A stretch of 64,000 nt of DNA from Sphingobium abikonense NBRC 16140 (lineage in GTDB: Bacteria; Pseudomonadota; Alphaproteobacteria; Sphingomonadales; Sphingomonadaceae). Under the pieces are notes generated by a model, which was not told the origin of the DNA, ran no database searches, and was given only the letters and a program-made list of their open reading frames with translations. Below are positions 62,482 through 64,000 of the stretch, piece after piece; the stretch's first letter is position 1; each line of letters begins with the position of its first letter. Where the stretch lies: contig NZ_BCYT01000002.1 in NCBI RefSeq assembly GCF_001598335.1, forward strand, positions 1 through 64,000, read 5' to 3'. A program made the translations under genes and the position numbers.

Positions 62482-64000
62482 GTGAAGACATTTTCGAAAA
62501 GGGCACTGCTGCGTGCCAGCGCCGCTCCGGCGATCCTGAGCGCGTCGCTGATCGCCAGCGCCGCCATCGCGCAGGACGCGCCCCAGGCAGCCGAAGCGCC
62601 CGCTGCTGGCGACACCATCGTCGTTACGGGCTCGCTGATCCGTAACCCCAATCTTCAGTCGAACCCGGTGCTGACCACCACCGCCGACACGATCGAGCTG
62701 AAGCAGAACAACACCGCAGAAGACATTCTGCGTGAAATCCCCGGTATCGTGCCGAGCATCGGTTCGGCGGTGAACAACGGCAATGGCGGCGCTTCGTTCG
62801 TCAACCTGCGTGGCCTGGGTTCGAACCGCAACCTCGTGCTGATCGACGGCGACCGTCTGGTTCCTGCCGAACTGAACGGCCGTTTCGACCTTAACAACGT
62901 GCCCGTCGCTCTTGTCGAGCGCGTCGACGTTCTGACCGGCGGTGCATCGACCACCTATGGCGCGGACGCGATCTCGGGTGTCGTCAACTTCGTTACCAAG
63001 TCCGACTTCTCGGGCCTGGAAGCGAATATTTCGAACCAGATCACCGAAGAAGGCGACGGTAACTATTTCCGCGCCGACCTGACCATGGGCGCCAATTTCG
63101 ACGACGGTCGCGGCAATGTCGTGTTCGCTGTCGGCTACCAGCAGTCGGACCCGGTCTACCAGGGCGGTCGCGACTTCTCGTTCGACAATATCGATTCCTA
63201 TAGCGGTGTTGCCGGCGGTTCGGGCACGTCGACGCCTTCGCGTTTCACCAATGTGAACGTCACGGGCACCGACAATGGCAACGGTACGCGTCAGATTACC
63301 GCTGACGGCACCGCGTTCCGCCCGACCAGCGCGTTCGACCCCTTCAACTTCAACCCGTACAACATCTTCCAGACGCCGTTCGAACGTTTCAACATGTTCG
63401 GCGCCGCCAAGTATGAAGTCAGCGACGCGGTTGAGGTCTATTCGCGCGGTATCTTCTCGAAGAACACCGTCAATACGATCATCGCGCCGTCGGGTTCGTT
63501 CGGCATCGCGGTCGATGTTCCGCTCAGCAATCCGTATTTGACGGCTGCCCAGCGCAACGCCTTCTGCGCCCGTGACACCAACCCTGCGGCCGGCATCTAC
63601 ACGCCGCTGTTCACGCAAGCCCAGTGCGACGCTGCAGCGCTCGCGACGGATCCCAACGATCCCAATTACCAGACCGTATCGACCGCCTTCTCGCGTCGCG
63701 CCGTCGAACTCGGGCCGCGTGTTTCGGACTTCACGACGACCTTCTTCGATTACAAGATCGGGGCGCGTGGTGGCATCACCGACACGATCAACTGGGACGT
63801 TTCCGGCGCATATGGCGAATCGGAGAACATCCAGACCCAGCAGGGCTACTGGCTCAACAGCCGCGTCCGTCAGGCGCTGCTCGCGACCAACACCGAAACC
63901 TGCCTGGATGATAGCGGTGGCTGCGTTCCCTTGAACGCATTTGGCGGCAATGGTTCGATCACGGACGCGATGAATTCGTTCCTGACGGCCAACAGCCAGA
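62482..64000 (+). CDS. TonB-dependent receptor (N-terminal part)
   Basis: An open frame of 506 codons that runs off the window end. GTG start, signal peptide (about 1-33, RALLRASAAPAILSASLIAS ... AIAQD), a TonB-box-like DTIVVTGSLIRNP near residue 46, then the plug domain with VLIDGDRLVPAELNGRFDL near residue 117 and GGASTTYGADAISGVVNFVT near residue 153, followed by barrel strands. It belongs to the large sphingomonad TonB receptor class; the ligand is unknown. The inverted repeat at 62258-62307 may control it. Confidence 0.93.
   Translation, partial: MKTFSKRALLRASAAPAILSASLIASAAIAQDAPQAAEAPAAGDTIVVTGSLIRNPNLQSNPVLTTTADTIELKQNNTAEDILREIPGIVPSIGSAVNNGNGGASFVNLRGLGSNRNLVLIDGDRLVPAELNGRFDLNNVPVALVERVDVLTGGASTTYGADAISGVVNFVTKSDFSGLEANISNQITEEGDGNYFRADLTMGANFDDGRGNVVFAVGYQQSDPVYQGGRDFSFDNIDSYSGVAGGSGTSTPSRFTNVNVTGTDNGNGTRQITADGTAFRPTSAFDPFNFNPYNIFQTPFERFNMFGAAKYEVSDAVEVYSRGIFSKNTVNTIIAPSGSFGIAVDVPLSNPYLTAAQRNAFCARDTNPAAGIYTPLFTQAQCDAAALATDPNDPNYQTVSTAFSRRAVELGPRVSDFTTTFFDYKIGARGGITDTINWDVSGAYGESENIQTQQGYWLNSRVRQALLATNTETCLDDSGGCVPLNAFGGNGSITDAMNSFLTANSQ

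Noticed and set aside
1-64000. CRISPR array or insertion sequence
   Set aside because: No regularly spaced repeats and no transposase-like reading frame were seen anywhere in the window.

Overview
The window reads as a high-GC alphaproteobacterial chromosome, most likely a sphingomonad (Sphingobium/Sphingomonas type). The evidence is the TonB-dependent receptor style, the alphaproteobacterial glutamate-cysteine ligase, the conserved order purD / xseA / DUF2093 / M23 peptidase, and an intergenic TTCGACAAGCTC-type repeat. The genus is an inference.

Region A (1-3840) is a nitric-oxide defence operon: group III truncated haemoglobin, alternative oxidase, a YeaR-like DUF1971 protein, flavohaemoglobin Hmp, and an HPP-CBS membrane protein. 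Two NsrR-like 6+5+6 boxes (5-21 and 42-58) precede it.

Region B (4126-16875) is a complete assimilatory nitrate/nitrite cluster: nasT, nasS, an MFS nitrate transporter, an outer-membrane porin, nirB, nirD, nasA, cobA (siroheme supply), moeA and mobA (molybdenum cofactor supply). Two untranslated leaders, before the transporter and before nirB, each carry hexaloop hairpins of the ANTAR type followed by an intrinsic terminator. This fits NasT antitermination relieved by NasS sensing of nitrate/nitrite.

Region C (about 16876-32023) is an integrative-element arm. An AT-richer junction with no recognisable gene is followed by an MNT-HEPN fusion protein, traG, a ribbon-helix-helix gene, trbBCDEJLFGI, a DUF2274 gene, an excisionase and a P4-type integrase. 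The integrase abuts the 3' end of a tRNA-Leu(CAG) gene. No relaxase and no second attachment site were seen, so the element is either truncated or extends left beyond the window with regions A and B as possible cargo.

Region D (32024-64000) is ordinary chromosomal core. It holds an alpha/beta hydrolase, a TPR protein, a glycine-zipper protein, a SIMPL protein, the glyoxalase pair gloA-gloB, a lipoprotein, an acyl-CoA synthetase, ruvAB, a ClpP-like protein, gshA, rsmE, ubiA, a phospholipase D-like protein, smc, two DsbA-like oxidoreductases, a DUF721 gene, mutY, nudC, pmbA, an inositol-phosphatase-like enzyme, an HhH membrane protein, purD, xseA, an M23 peptidase and the start of a TonB-dependent receptor that runs off the right edge.

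The left 17 kb forms one functional theme: nitrate enters, is reduced to ammonium, and the NO that can arise from nitrite is handled by the neighbouring operon.
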